DNA of 64,000 nt from Thinopyrum elongatum (GCA_011799875.1 CM022302.1:325975385-326039384); one strand, 5' to 3'. Shown: positions 32,957 through 45,074, counted from the stretch's first letter. Made by a program: numbers and translations. The notes: a model not told the origin generated them from the sequence alone.

Positions 32957-34315
32957 AGTTGGTATCAGAGCCGACTGCCTGTAGGAATCCCCCTTTCCAA
33001 TCCTTGGCCGAAGTTGAGTCTGACAAGAAACCGTTTTACTAACTGTGCTTGTGGCTTACGGCCCACATTGCCAACTGGGTGGTATAGGATTCTCTTATTC
33101 CTCGTCTATACTCGGGACTCTGATCTCTCTTCTTCTACAGTCGTGGTAAATGAAGTTTATAACGCCGACACTTAGGTCTCGTAAATTCTGTCTACCCGGA
33201 AGCTGATATCTTGCGTTTCCCTGTCGTTGATCTGATTAGTCTGATAATCATTTCCTTTCCATTGTTTTGTTTAAAACCTTTCTCTCCGAGTTGTGTTAAA
33301 CCTCTTATTGTCGTTTGACAAACTTGAATTTCCTCTGTTTCAATGGACCGTTTGTTTCACACCGCGTCCTACGACACAGCTTGTGCTTCGCACTTGGGCT
33401 CGTAATACCCCTGGTTTCCGCTGTCCTGATCGCTCTCATGACCAGACTTGGCTACCGTTGGTACCCTGAGTACTTGGTTTATGAGTTTAACCGCGAGTTC
33501 ACCAGGAACAGTACTATCTGAAGTTCGGATTTATATCAGCAGACAACTCAGACACCGAGCTACACCTTTTTCACGGATTAGGCGTGACGATTGAGATGGC
33601 AGTCCATGATCGCCTACTCCGCTGTCGTACGTCTACGAGGGAGCACAATGCTTATCTTGGATGACTCCGAGTTCCGATGCATTCCGTATGCCCCTGCTGG
33701 AGATGCTACCGGATACTACACACTATCTGTGCCCCTACGATCCTTGTCGCTACGACCCGCGCGTCTGATCCAGTGCACTCAGGCTCTGGATCGCACTTGT
33801 ACGAAGCTCTTGCCGTCGAGTGGTTGCCACTCGAGCATGGCTCTACGATGCTATGACGCAGTTGCCTGCCCGCTGTTCGTGCAGGATACATCCGAGCACA
33901 CCTTTATCCGCATAGAACTCAGATGTATGCTGGTATTGACTGGCCTATTGTTGGGGGTCACACACCGACACGTGACCTCTTCTTACAGCTCGAACCTGTT
34001 CTGCATCAGAGTGCACATGGAGCACAGGACTTTCCGCGACGAACATTCGTCGTCGCCCGCATCGCGAGCTACCCCGATACAGTGTTCTCTTTTCTCTCCG
34101 ACGTGATGTAGCCTTTGCTATCTCTTCGTTGTGTACTTCCTTACCGCGTGCCTGCGCGCCGCCTAGTATGTCTAGCTTTTGATTTGCGCCGTTATGCTGT
34201 CCCGCTTGTACCCGACGTGTGTATGGATCTGTATGTCTGAATCGACTACTTTTATGTATTGATTGCATGCTATAACTATTGTCGAGTTACATTCATGCTT
34301 GTCGCGTAAGCACTC
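32957..34315 (+). pseudogene. Leader region with frameshifted leader ORF, cut by gap
   Basis: Begins with the tRNA-Met primer site (32959-32971). The leader ORF copy starts at 33343 (ATGGACCG) and is recognisable to about 34110 in pieces (TRLGYRWYPEYLVYEF near 33440) with many indels. The region stops at the run of Ns, before gag. Confidence 0.7.
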
Positions 34316-34540
34316 NNNNNNNNNNNNNNNNNNNNNNNNNNNNNNNNNNNNNNNNNNNNNNNNNNNNNNNNNNNNNNNNNNNNNNNNNNNNNNNNNNNNN
34401 NNNNNNNNNNNNNNNNNNNNNNNNNNNNNNNNNNNNNNNNNNNNNNNNNNNNNNNNNNNNNNNNNNNNNNNNNNNNNNNNNNNNNNNNNNNNNNNNNNNN
34501 NNNNNNNNNNNNNNNNNNNNNNNNNNNNNNNNNNNNNNNN
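34316..34540. other. Assembly gap (225 Ns)
   Basis: A run of N. The flanks are the same leader region in opposite orientations: ...GTCGCGTAAGCACTC on the left (+) and ATACACAACGTCGGG on the right (-), so the gap sits at the axis of an inverted repeat. Confidence 1.
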
Positions 34541-34657
34541 ATACACAACGTCGGGTACAAGCGGACAGCATAACGGCGCAAATCAAAAGCTAGACATACT
34601 AGGCGGCGCGCAGGCACGCGGTAAGGAAGTACACAACGAGAGATAGCAAAGGCTACA

Positions 34658-35428
34658 TCAACGTCGGAGAGAACCACTGTATCGGGGTAGCTGCGAGTGC
34701 GGACGACGAATGTTCGTCGCGGAAAGATCCTGTGCTCCATGTGCACTCTGATGCAGAACCCGGTCTCGAGCTGTAAGAAGAGGTCCACGTGTCGGTGTGT
34801 GACCCCCAACAATAGGCCAGTCAATACCAGCATACATCTGAGTCCTATGCGGATAAAGGATGTGCTCCGGATGTATCCCTGCACGAACAGCGGGCAGCAA
34901 CTGCGTCATAGCATCGTAGAGCCATGCTCGAGTGGCAACCAACTCGACGGCAAGAGCTCGGACAGTGCGATCCAGAGCCTGAGTGCACTGAATCAGAACG
35001 CGCGGGTCGTAGCGACAAGGCTCGTACGGGGCACAGATAGCTGTGTAGTATCCGGTAGCATCTCCAGCAGGGGCATACGGAATGCATCGGAACTCGGAGT
35101 CATCCAAGATAGCATTGTGCTCCCCTCGTAGACGTACGACAGCGGAGTAGGCGGCATCATGGACTGCCATCTCAATCGTCACGCCTAATCCGTGAAAAAG
35201 GTGTAGCTCGGTGTCTGAGTTGTTCTGCTGATCATAAATCCGAACTTCAGCATAGTACTGTTCCTGGTTGAACTCGCGGTAAACCTCATAAACCAAGTAC
35301 TCAGGGTACCAACGGTAGCCAAGTCTGGTCATGAGAGCGATCAGGACAGCTGGAAACCCAGGGGTATTACGAGCCCAAGTGCGAAGCACAAGCTGTGTCG
35401 TAGGACGCGGTGGAAACAAACGGTCCAT
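34658..35428 (-). CDS. Leader ORF upstream of gag, 256 codons, only intact copy
   Basis: Open frame from ATG at 35428 to TGA at 34658, between the primer site (35808-35820) and the position where gag would begin. The ORF is open further upstream to 35503, but the ATG at 35428 follows CCTCTGTTTCAG, a good splice-acceptor-like sequence, so translation may start there on a spliced RNA. Segments such as ALMTRLGYRWYPEYLVYEVY and SEFRCIPYAPAGDATGYYTA look protein-like. No zinc knuckle, protease or membrane segment is seen and no family is recognised. Three other copies (23626, 33343, 45074) are frameshifted. In the copy at 44 kb it ends about 250 nt before gag. It may be an accessory retrotransposon protein; this is inference. 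Confidence 0.6.
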   Translation of the reverse strand: MDRLFPPRPTTQLVLRTWARNTPGFPAVLIALMTRLGYRWYPEYLVYEVYREFNQEQYYAEVRIYDQQNNSDTELHLFHGLGVTIEMAVHDAAYSAVVRLRGEHNAILDDSEFRCIPYAPAGDATGYYTAICAPYEPCRYDPRVLIQCTQALDRTVRALAVELVATRAWLYDAMTQLLPAVRAGIHPEHILYPHRTQMYAGIDWPIVGGHTPTRGPLLTARDRVLHQSAHGAQDLSATNIRRPHSQLPRYSGSLRR

Positions 35429-35807
35429 CTGAAACAGAGGAAATTCAAGTTTGTCAAACGACAATAAGAGGTTTAACACAACTCGGAGAGAAAGGTTAAA
35501 CAAAACAATGGAAAGGAAAATGATTATCAGACTAATCAGATCAACGACAGGGAAATCGCACAGATATCCAGCTCTCCGGGTAGACAGAATTTACGAGATC
35601 CTAAGTGTCGGCGTTAGTAAACTTCATTTAACCCGAGTAGAAGAGAGATCAGAGTCCCAGAGTATAGACGAGGAATAAGAGATCCTAATACCACCCAGTT
35701 GGCAATGTGGGCCCGTAAGCCACACAGCCAAGTTAGTAAAACGGTTTTCTTTGTCTAGACTCAACTTCGGCCAAGGAATTGGAAAGGGGGATTCCTACAG
35801 GCAGTCG

Positions 35808-35820
35808 GCTCTGATACCAA
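35808..35820 (-). promoter_or_regulatory. Primer-binding site, initiator tRNA-Met type
   Basis: Minus-strand TTGGTATCAGAGC, 2 nt inside the LTR end at 35823. It shows that the LTR at 35823-39554 also serves as a 5' LTR for the partial internal region 34541-35822, so an element is joined in tandem through a shared LTR. Confidence 0.88.
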
Positions 35821-35822
35821 CT

Positions 35823-38800
35823 TGTGGTGCCCCCGGCTCGATCGTACACTAATCATGCACGCAAACGTGTACGATCAAGATCAGGGACTCACGGGAAGAT
35901 ATCACAACACAACTCTAAAACATAAATAAGTCATACAAGCATCATAATACAAGCCAGGGGCCACGAGGGCTCGAATACAAATGCTCGATCATAGACGAGT
36001 CAGCGGAAGCAACAATATCTGAGTACAGACATAAGTTAAACAAGGTGCCATAAGATGGCTAGCACAAACAGGGATACAACAGATCGAATAGGCGCAGGGC
36101 CTCCTGCCTGGGATCCTCCTAACTACTCCTGGTCGTCGGCGTCCTGGACGTAGTAGTAGGCTCCGTCCTGGTGGTAGTAGTCGTCGAAGGTGGCGTCTGG
36201 CTCCTGGGCTCCAACATCTGGTTGCGACAACCAGCAAGAAGGGAAAGGAGGAAAGGAGGGGGAAAGCAACCGTGAGTACTCATCCAAAGTACTCGCAAGC
36301 AAGGATCTATACTACATATGCATGGTATATGTGTAAAGAGGCAATATCGGTGGACGGAACTGCAGAATGCCAGAATAAGAGGGGGATAGCTAGTCCTGTC
36401 GAAGACTACGCTTCTGGCAGCCTCCATCTTGAAGCAATAGAAGAGATTAGTTGGAAGTTAACCAAACAACAACGTAAAGCATAATCCTACCCGTCGATCC
36501 TCTCGTCGCCACCATGCGAGAGAGCGACCACCGGGTTATATCTGTCACTTGTAAGGGTGTGTTTTATTAAGTATCCATTTCTAGTTGTCATGAGGTCGGA
36601 ATACAACTCCGGGTCGTCCTTTTACCGAGGGACACGGCTATTCGAATAGATAAACTTCCCTGCAGGGGTGCACCACATATTCCCCAACACGCTCGATCCC
36701 CTTTGGCCGGACACACTTTCCTGGGTCATGCCCGGCCTCGGAAGATCCACACGTCGCAGCCCCACCTAGGCTCAACAGAGAGGTCAGCACGCCGGACTAA
36801 TCCTAGGCACTCTAGGGTCTGGGCCCATCGCCCAGTGCGCTCCTGCACGTTGCGTACGCGGCCGCGAGCAGACCTAGCAACCCACACGATCACGGCGGTT
36901 ACGTTAGCGCGGTCCAACACGGCGCGCGCCGCTCAGTCGCTGACGTCAAGAAGGCTTCAGCTGATACCACGACGCCGGGATACCCATAACTACTCCCGCG
37001 TAGTTGGTTAGTGCGTATAGGCCAGTGGCCAGACTCAGATCAAATATCCAATCTCGTTAAGCGTGTTATTATGAAGTAAACGCGAACGCCGACCAGGGCT
37101 TGGCCCACCTGTCTCCTAGGTGGTCTCAACCTGCCCTGTCGCTCCGCCACAAAGATCCACTCAAAGGGCCGTTGGGACAAAGGTCCTTTCAGCCCCCAAT
37201 CCGTGAATCACTCGCGGGTACTCTTCGAGCCGACCCGACTTTAGTCACCATTTGTATAGTATGCATATGTGTATAGTATACACCCGTGATCACCTCCCGA
37301 GTGATCACGGCCCGATAGTATAGCAAGGCAGACTGACAAGAATGCAGGGCCAATGATGATAAACTAGCATCCTATACTAAGTATTTAGGATTGCAGGTAA
37401 GGTATCAACAACAGTAGCAACAATGACAGGCTATGCAGCAGAATAGGATTAACGGAAAGCAGTAACATGCTACACTACTCTAATGCAAGCAGTATAGAGG
37501 AGAATAGGCGATATCTGGTGATCAAGGGGGGGGGCTTGCCTGGTTGCTCTGGCAAGTAGGGGTCGTCAACAACGTAGTCGGTCGGGGCACCAGCAGCTGC
37601 GTCGGTCTCGTAGTCTACCGAAGAGAAGAGGGGGAAGAAACAGTAAACACACGGCAATGATGCAACAGGGATGCATGACATGTCTAAATGATATGCCGGG
37701 GGTGATATACAGCCTAACTAAACGATTTAGTTAATTTAGGAATTTATTCGGATTTATTTAATTAAAGTTGGACACTATTCATTTATCGAAATCGGTCTAA
37801 TTGTTCAACGTTCTCATAGCTGCGGGCGTCTGACGGAGATACCGAGGGCGTATCCGGGTTCGTATCGTCGTTCTGAGCAAGTTTCATGTATAAAATATTT
37901 TCATCGGAGTTACGGTTTAAAAGATATGATTTTCTAAAGTTTTTATTAATTTCTGAAATTTTAATTAATTATTTAATTCAACATTATCCGAAACAGTGCT
38001 GCGATGATGTCAGCATGACATCATGCTGATGTCAGCAGGCGCCCTGACAGGGTGGGTCCCACCTGTCATAGACTGTTAAATTAATTAGGGTTAACTAATT
38101 ATATTACTGTTTAATTAACACTAATTAGTTAATTAAATTAACCTAATCAGGATTAATTAACTAATTAATTAATTATTTTTATTATTTTTATTTTTATTTT
38201 TATTTCCTTTTTATTAAAACGTTCTGGGGCTGGGCCCCACATGTCAATGGGCCAGGGGGACTTAACGGGCGCTGGGTACGGGTAACGGGCGGGCGAACCC
38301 GCTCGAACGGGCACGGGCGATGGGGCGCGCCAGGGCGCCATCGCCGGTCGCGGGAGATGGCCGCGAGGGTGCGCGGCCGGCGGCCACGGCGCGGCTGGAG
38401 CCGCGGGGGGGGGGAGGACCGGTGGCCGGAGGCGGCGTAGAGGGGCGAGGTGGGACTGGCGGCAGAGGTAGGCGAGGGTGAGGCGCAGGCAGCGCGCGGG
38501 GTAGTGAGTAGGGGCCGGCGAGGCAGAGAGGCCTCAGCGGGGCGAGGCGCTGGGCGCGGTGACCGCTGGGCGACGGGCACGGCCGGACGGCGCGGCGCAT
38601 GGCCAGGGCACGGCCCGACCGCGGTGAGCGCGGGGCCGGAGCGCGCGAGGCGTGGTCACGGCCGGAGCGGAGCAACGGTGGGCGCGGCGGGAGCGCGGCA
38701 GGCGAGCGAGAGAGGAGGACCGGGGGCCTCACCGAGGGAGCGTAGGGACGGGGCAGTGGAGCGCGAGGAGGAAGACGGGGACGACGGCGGAGAGGAGAAG

Positions 38801-39554
38801 CAGGCCGGCGGGGGAGCGCTCCGGCGACGGCGTCCAACGGCAATGGCAACGGGGCGGCGTCGGGCGGCAGGGTCGGGGCGTCGCGGCGACCTCCACCTCT
38901 CGATCCCGATCCAATCGGGGGAGAGGGGGGGATATATCGGGAGAGGGGGGAAGTGGGGGGTGGCTGGTTAGGGTTTCCCCCCCCATGGGGATAAGGCAGG
39001 GGATGGGGCTGGGCCGGCCAGTTGGGCCAGGTGGGTCGGCCAGCTGGGCCGCCTGGCCCAGTTGGCCAGGGGGGCCTTTTCTTTTCTTTTGTTTTTCTGT
39101 TTCTTTTCCCTTTTCTTTATTCTCTTTTCTCTACTGTTAAATGTTTAGGCCCCAAATGGTTTTTGTAAAAAGTGTGACCTATTTCATAAATACCAGTGCA
39201 TTATTCCTTAACACCTAAAATTAGTTTGGACAAAACATAATTCCATATTTATTTCAGATTTAATAAATGGTTATTAAATATTATCTTTATCCACTGTTTG
39301 AGGTTGTTCGAGTCACTTATCCAATTCCAATGATGTTGGTTTCAATTTTAGAATAGCCTCTGGAATATTTGTTATTTATCTGACATTTTAGTTTCTATGT
39401 TGGACAACTTTTATATTCCACTTTCATTTAAATTTGAATTTGGCTTAGGAGTTGAAATGCAATATGATGCTAATGATGATTATGCACTATTAATCATGAT
39501 GACATGGCCTCATAAAAAGGGTGATCACTGTAGCTTAATGCAGGGGGTGTTACA
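35823..39554 (-). mobile_element. LTR, type 1, long GC core; shared between two internal regions
   Basis: 3732 bp, TGTAACACCCCC (39554) to GGGGGCACCACA (35823). The sequence is clean. It is the 3' LTR of the element whose internal region is 39555-45471 and at the same time abuts a primer site on its other side. The GC-rich core spans about 38220-39060. The TGACGTCA inverted repeat is present near 38004-38037 but both sites read TGATGTCA, as expected from deamination of methylated CpG. Confidence 0.9.
36123..37614 (-). CDS. Putative LTR-embedded spliced ORF, exons 37614-37540 and 36217-36123
   Basis: Same exon pair as in the LTR at 12224, here encoding YETDAAAGAPTDYVVDDPYL, PEQP | D, VGAQEPDATFDDYYHQDGA, YYYVQDADDQE, stop. 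Splice acceptors (CTTCGGTAG and CGCAACCAG), the GC-type donor and phase 1 are identical. The putative intron is 1322 bp. An unspliced alternative reads 68 codons from ATG at 37681 through exon a to a stop at 37475. Predicted product: acidic, Tyr-rich C-terminus; no recognised domain. Confidence 0.5.
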
Positions 39555-39589
39555 AATCTCCTCCACTACAAGAAATCTCGTCCCGAGAT

Positions 39590-41089
39590 TTAGGAGGTAG
39601 AAAGAAACAAAGCGGGGTATTCATCGCGAAGACGATCCTCGCGTTCCCAAGTGGCTTCATCCTCAGAATGGTTTGACCACTGAACCTTGAGGAACTTGAT
39701 AACCTTCTGGCGTGTGCGACGCTCGGCTTGATCGAGAATGCGTACCGGATGCTCTTTATAAGAGAGGTCTTGTTGCAGTTCAAGCAATTCGTGATCTACT
39801 CCGCGGATAGGGTCTTTGAAGCAGCGGCGGAGTTGTGATACGTGGAACGCATCGTGAACCTGAGAAAGGTTCGGTGGAAGTTCCAACTGATATGCCACTC
39901 TACCACGCCTTTCAAGAACAGTGAAAGGACCAATATAGCGAGGAGCTAGCTTGCCCTTGATCCCGAATCGGTGTGTACCTTTCATCGGTGTGACTCGAAG
40001 ATAAGCCTTTTCGCCAGGTTGATAGACCATATCTTTGTGTTTGCGGTCATACTGACTCTTTTGACGTGACTGAGCAGTCTTCAAATGCTCGCGGACAACG
40101 CGAACTTGATCTTCGGCAAGTTGGATAATATCCGGACCGAAGAGTGGACGTTCCCCGGTTTCTGACCAATTCAGAGGGGTTCGGCACTTTCGTCCGTACA
40201 ATACTTCGAAGGGGGCCATCTTCAGACTGGCTTGATAGCTGTTATTGTAAGAGAATTCGGCATATGGGAGAGATTCTTCCCATTTCCTTCCGAAGGATAT
40301 GACACAAGCTCGAAGCATGTCTTCGAGAACTTGGTTGACTCGTTCAACTTGTCCTTGAGACTGAGGGTGAAAAGCGGTGCTGAAGGACAGATGAGTTCCC
40401 ATAGCTTCTTGGAAGCTTGCCCAGAATCTTGAAGTGAATAAGCGGCCACGGTCTGAACTGATAACCAGTGGAATACCGTGAAGTGAAACAATTCTGGACA
40501 TGTAGAGAGTTGCGAGCTGACTAGCAGTGATCGTCTCTTTGACGGCTAGAAAATGTGCAACTTTGGAAAGTCGGTCAATGACGACAAGAATAGCATCATT
40601 ACCTTTCTGGGATTTGGGAAAACCAGTAATGAAATCCATTTGGACCTTGTCCCATTTCCATTCAGGAATTTCCAGGGGTTGCAGAGTTCCTGCGGGCCTT
40701 TGATGTTCTGCTTTGACGCGACGGCAAACATCACATTCAGCAACATAGCGAGCAATGTCTTGCTTCATGTTTGACCACCAGAATCTTTGACGGATGTCTT
40801 GGTACATCTTGGTACTGCCGGGATGAATAGACAACGGAGTGTCGTGAGCTTCTTGCATGACCTCCTGAGTCATACCCAGGTTACCTTTAGAGGGGACCAC
40901 TAGACGACTTTTAAAGAACAATGTGCCAGTATCATCAATAGTGAAGAACGAAGGCCTTCCTTCAGCGAGATAGCGCTTAATCTTGTGGGCTTGAGAGTCA
41001 TAACCCTGCAGCGTCTTGATGCTGTCCACGAGATCTGGTTTAGCAACCAGGGTATTAAGAGAACCCTGGGAAACAACGTGGAGGTTCAT
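39590..41089 (-). pseudogene. pol: Integrase-chromodomain part of pol, separated by a 1-bp deletion
   Basis: 499-codon frame starting [11 protein letters not shown], covering the connection after RNase H, the integrase zinc domain ([25 protein letters not shown]), the D,D,E core (MDFITGFPK; SSDRGRLFTSRFW; QGQVERVNQVLEDML), a GPF/Y segment and a chromodomain ending ...EYPALFLSTS. It overlaps the upstream frame by 4 nt at 41086-41089. The split is caused by loss of one A near 41097 (TTGTAGGACC versus TTGTAGGAACC at 16925). This frame lacks the 10-bp deletion found at 16641. A short stretch near 40611-40700 is unusually diverged from the other copies. Confidence 0.9.
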
Positions 41090-44067
41090 TTTGTAGGACC
41101 TTCAGGAGGGGGAGCGAGTGCTCCAGGAGGAACAATGTGGAGATTCAGCTTTCTGAATTCTTCAATAAGCGAAGGTTGAACTTCGTGAAACTGGAGGTGA
41201 CTGCAATAAGACTTACGGCTCAAGGCATCGGCCATTACATTAGCCTTGCCAGGGGTATAAGAAATACCCAAGTTAAAATCCGCTACGGTCTCCATCCATC
41301 TCTGTTGACGGAGGTTCAGGTCTGGCTGAGTGAACAGATACTTCAGACTTTGATGATCGGTGTAGATCTCGCAACGATTACCGAGAAGGTAATGTCGCCA
41401 CTGTTTTAGTGCATGGATGACGGCAGCAAGCTCGAGGTCATGTACTGGGTAATTCTCTTCGTGCGGACGCAATTGACGCGAAGCATAAGCAATTACTCTG
41501 CGGTCTTGCATTAGGACACCGCCTAATCCTTGACGGGATGCATCACAATAGATGACAAAATCCTTCTGGGAATCAGGAGGGGCAAGCACTGGGGCAGAAG
41601 TCAGCTTGTCTTTGAGCGTCTGGAAACTTTCCTGACACTTTTCCGTCCAATCGAACTTGACGCCTTTATGAAGCAGGTTAGTCAGGGGCTTGGTGATCTT
41701 GGAGAAGTTCTCGACAAATCGACGGCAATAGCTGGCGAGTCCGAGAAAACTTCGAACTTGCTTGACGTTCTTTGGAGGAGCCCAATCAAGAATAGCCTGA
41801 ACTCGCTCGGGGTTGACGGCAATACCATCCTTGGAGATGACATGCCCAAGGTATGTTACTTCGGGAAGCCAGAATTCACACTTGGAAAACTTAGCATATA
41901 GTTGATGCTCTCGAAGTTTCTCCAGAACAAGTCGAAGATGTTCAGCATGTTCCTCTTTGTTCTTGGAGTATACTAGGATATCATCCAGGTAAACCACGAC
42001 GAACTTGTCAAGGTATTCCATGAATATATAATTCATCAGGCGGGAGAATGTGGCGGGAGCATTGGTTAAGCCGAATGACATGACAGTGTACTCGTATGAG
42101 CCATATCGAGTAACGAAGGCGGTCTTTGGGATATCCTCTTCACGAACACGGATCTGGTGGTAACCCAACCTTAAGTCGAGTTTAGAGAACACTGATGAAC
42201 CCGCCAGTTGATCATACAGATCGTTTATCCGAGGAAGGGGATATTTGTTCTGGATAGTAGCTTGGTTAATAGGACGGTAATCTTGGACCAATCGGTTTGA
42301 TCCATCCTTCTTCTTGACAAAGAGAGAAGGTGCTCCCCAAGCAGAGGAACTTGGGCGAATGAAACCCTTACGAAGTGAAGCGTCGATTTCCTCCTTAAGT
42401 TCAAGGAGTTCATGCGGCGGCATCTTGTAGGGTCGCTTGGCGATAGGAGTGGTGCCTGGTTTCAAGTCGATGACAAATTCGACAGCTCGAGCAGGGGGTA
42501 TCCCTGGGAGTTCTTCTGGGAAAACACCTTGGAATTCGCGAACAACTGGAATGTTCTCGATGCCTTCAAGTGGTGATGCGTTTAACGCATTCAAGGCATA
42601 AAGTCTCGCCTCGGCATTTTGGATGATTTGAGCCTGGTAGCTTATTATTTCATCAGAAGGGTGTAGAAGATGGACGATCTTCGTGGCGCAAACTATAGAA
42701 GCAGTATGCGCTTTCAACCAATCCATTCCGAGAATGAGGTCGATACTACAAGACTTTAGTATGAAAGGGGAGGCGTGAAACTCCAGCCCTTCAATTTCAA
42801 CGGCGACGTCGTTGCTACCCATGGAGGTTTGACATTGACCCGCGGGGGTGTGTATTACTATTGCAGTGTTCATGACCTCACATTTAATGTCGTGTTTGTA
42901 TGCAAATTCTTCGGACATGAATGAATGCGATGCTCCCGAATCAAATAAAACAGAAGCTGGTACTGAATTAACAAGGAGAGTACCCATCACGGTGGCAGGC
43001 TGGTCCTGAGCTTCTTTGAAATCGGTGTGGTTGGCCTGAATACGCCCATAAGTCTTGGCATTGTTGTTGCGAGGCTGATTGTTCCTACGGCCAGTTGCAG
43101 GAAGTGCCAGTTGGTTCTGGTTCTGAATGCAGTTCCTGGAAAAATGACCTGGCTGCCCACACTTGTAGCACAGACTATCATTGGGATTAGGAGCAGGAGC
43201 TCGGGGTGGTGGAGCTGGAAGTCCTGGCTGCCTAGGTGGTGGAGGCAGGCGTGGTGTAGTATAGGACCGTCTTGGAGCAGGTGCAGCTGGACGGTACACG
43301 CTGTTTGGAATCCAGATCCGACGCTTCTGTGCAGGCTGGCTCGAAGATGAACCAGTGTCACGGTTGCGCCTAAGAGATCCCTGGTGTGCCTGCAGACCAG
43401 TCTCGACCTGGATAGCCTTGTTCACCAAGATGGAGAAATTATCAAATTCATGCACAAGGAGCGCTAGCTTGATGTCAGCTTGAAGTCCTTGGCGAAACCT
43501 TTCCTGACGGTGTGCATCAGTGGGAATGTCTTCTTCAGCATAGCGGGATAATTCCAGAAACTCCCGCTGATAAGCTTCCACTGTCTTGTTGCCCTGGGTG
43601 AGGTTGCGGAACTCTTGCTTCTTCCGGTCCATGATTCCCTGGGGAATGAAACGGGCACGGAAGGCAGCTTGGAAATCCGGCCAAGTGATGACTGTGCCAG
43701 CTGGTTGAGTGCGCCTGTGGCTGTCCCACCACTGAGCAGCGGGGCCCTTGAGAAAGAAGGAGGCGAAGGTGACATAGTTTGCAGGGGCAACGCCACCAGA
43801 TTCCATCTCATAGGTGATGTCGCGAAGCCAGTCATCCGCATCCAGGGGCTGAGTTGAGCCGCGGTAGACGGTTGGGTTGAGGCGCATAAAGTCCTGCAAG
43901 GTCCCTGGGCCCGGATACTGGTTCATATTGGGACGAGGAAACTGATCCATGATCCCTTGCATGAACTGACGTTGCAGTTCAAATTGCTGCATCATTCCAG
44001 CCATATAGTTCGGCGGTGGTGGATCGTTGGCACCACGTCCACGACCACGACCAGCGGGCCTAACCAT
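41086..44067 (-). pseudogene. gag-pol: gag-protease-RT-RNase H polyprotein, full N-terminus
   Basis: 993-codon frame from ATG at 44067 ([12 protein letters not shown]...), which follows TTAGCAGG. It contains the gag core, zinc knuckle [14 protein letters not shown], protease [13 protein letters not shown], reverse transcriptase ([12 protein letters not shown]) and RNase H ([13 protein letters not shown]), about 97-99 per cent like 16608-19838 by eye. It ends prematurely (...PPPEGPTK) because of a 1-bp deletion near 41097. One base separates it from a single continuous gag-pol frame, so either the element is very young or the base is a sequencing error. Confidence 0.92.
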
Positions 44068-44318
44068 CCTGCTAATTTACAACAGGGGGGTAGTTTAGTA
44101 AAAGCAAGCACGAGTGCTTAGCGACAAGCATGATGTAACTCGACAATAGTTTAAGCAGTGCATCATATACATAAAAGTAGTCGATTCAGACATACAGATC
44201 CATACACAACGTCGGGTACAAGCGGACAGCATAACGGCGCAAATCAAAAGCTAGACATACTAGGCGGCGCGCAGGCACGCGGTAAGGAAGTACACAACGA
44301 GAGATAGCAAAGGCTACA

Positions 44319-45074
44319 TCAACGTCGGAGAGAACCACTGTATCGGGGTAGCTGCGAGTGCGGACGACGAATGTTCGTCGCGGAAAGATTAATGTGCTCC
44401 ATGTGCACATTCTGATGCAGAACGGTCTCGAGCTGTAAGAAGAGTTCAAGTGTCGGTGTGTGACCCCCAACAATAGGCCAGTCAATACCAGCATACATCT
44501 ATGTAGCCCTATGCGGATAAAGGATGGGCTCCGGATGTATCCCGCACGAACAGCGGGCAGCCTGCGTGTATAGCATCGTAGAGCCTGCTCGAGTGGCAAC
44601 CACTCGACGGCAAGAGCTCGGACAGTGCGATCCAGAGCTGAGTGCACTGAATCAGAACGCGCGGGTCGTAGCGCGAGGCTCGTACGGGCACAGTAGCTGT
44701 GTAGTATCCGGTAGCATCTCAGCAGGGGCATACGGAATCGATCGAACTCGGAGTCATCCAAGATAAGCATTGTGCTCCCCTCGTAGACGTACGACAGCGG
44801 AGTAGGCGGCATCATGACTGCCAATCTCAATCGTCACGCCTTAATCCGTGGAGGTGTAGCTCGGTGTCTGAGTTGTTCTGCTGATCATAAATCCGAACTT
44901 CAGCATGTACTGTTCCTGGTGAATCGCGGTAAACTCATAAACCCAAGTACTCAGTGGTACCAAACGCCAAGTCTGTCATGAGAGCGATCAGGACAGCGGA
45001 AACCCAGGGGTATTACGAGCCCAAGTGCGAAGCACAATGCTGTGCGTAGGACGCTGGTGAAACAAACGGTCCAT
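44319..45074 (-). pseudogene. Leader ORF between primer site and gag, frameshifted copy
   Basis: Copy of the 34658-35428 frame in the complete element. From 44203 to about 44389 it is identical to 34541-34728; beyond that, single-base indels appear every few dozen bases and break the frame. The ATG would be at 45074 (CCATTGAAAAG). It ends about 250 nt upstream of gag. Confidence 0.65.

Noticed and set aside
34172..34884. ORFs running through the N gap
   Set aside because: Ns translate as X; frames across unknown sequence of uncertain length carry no information.
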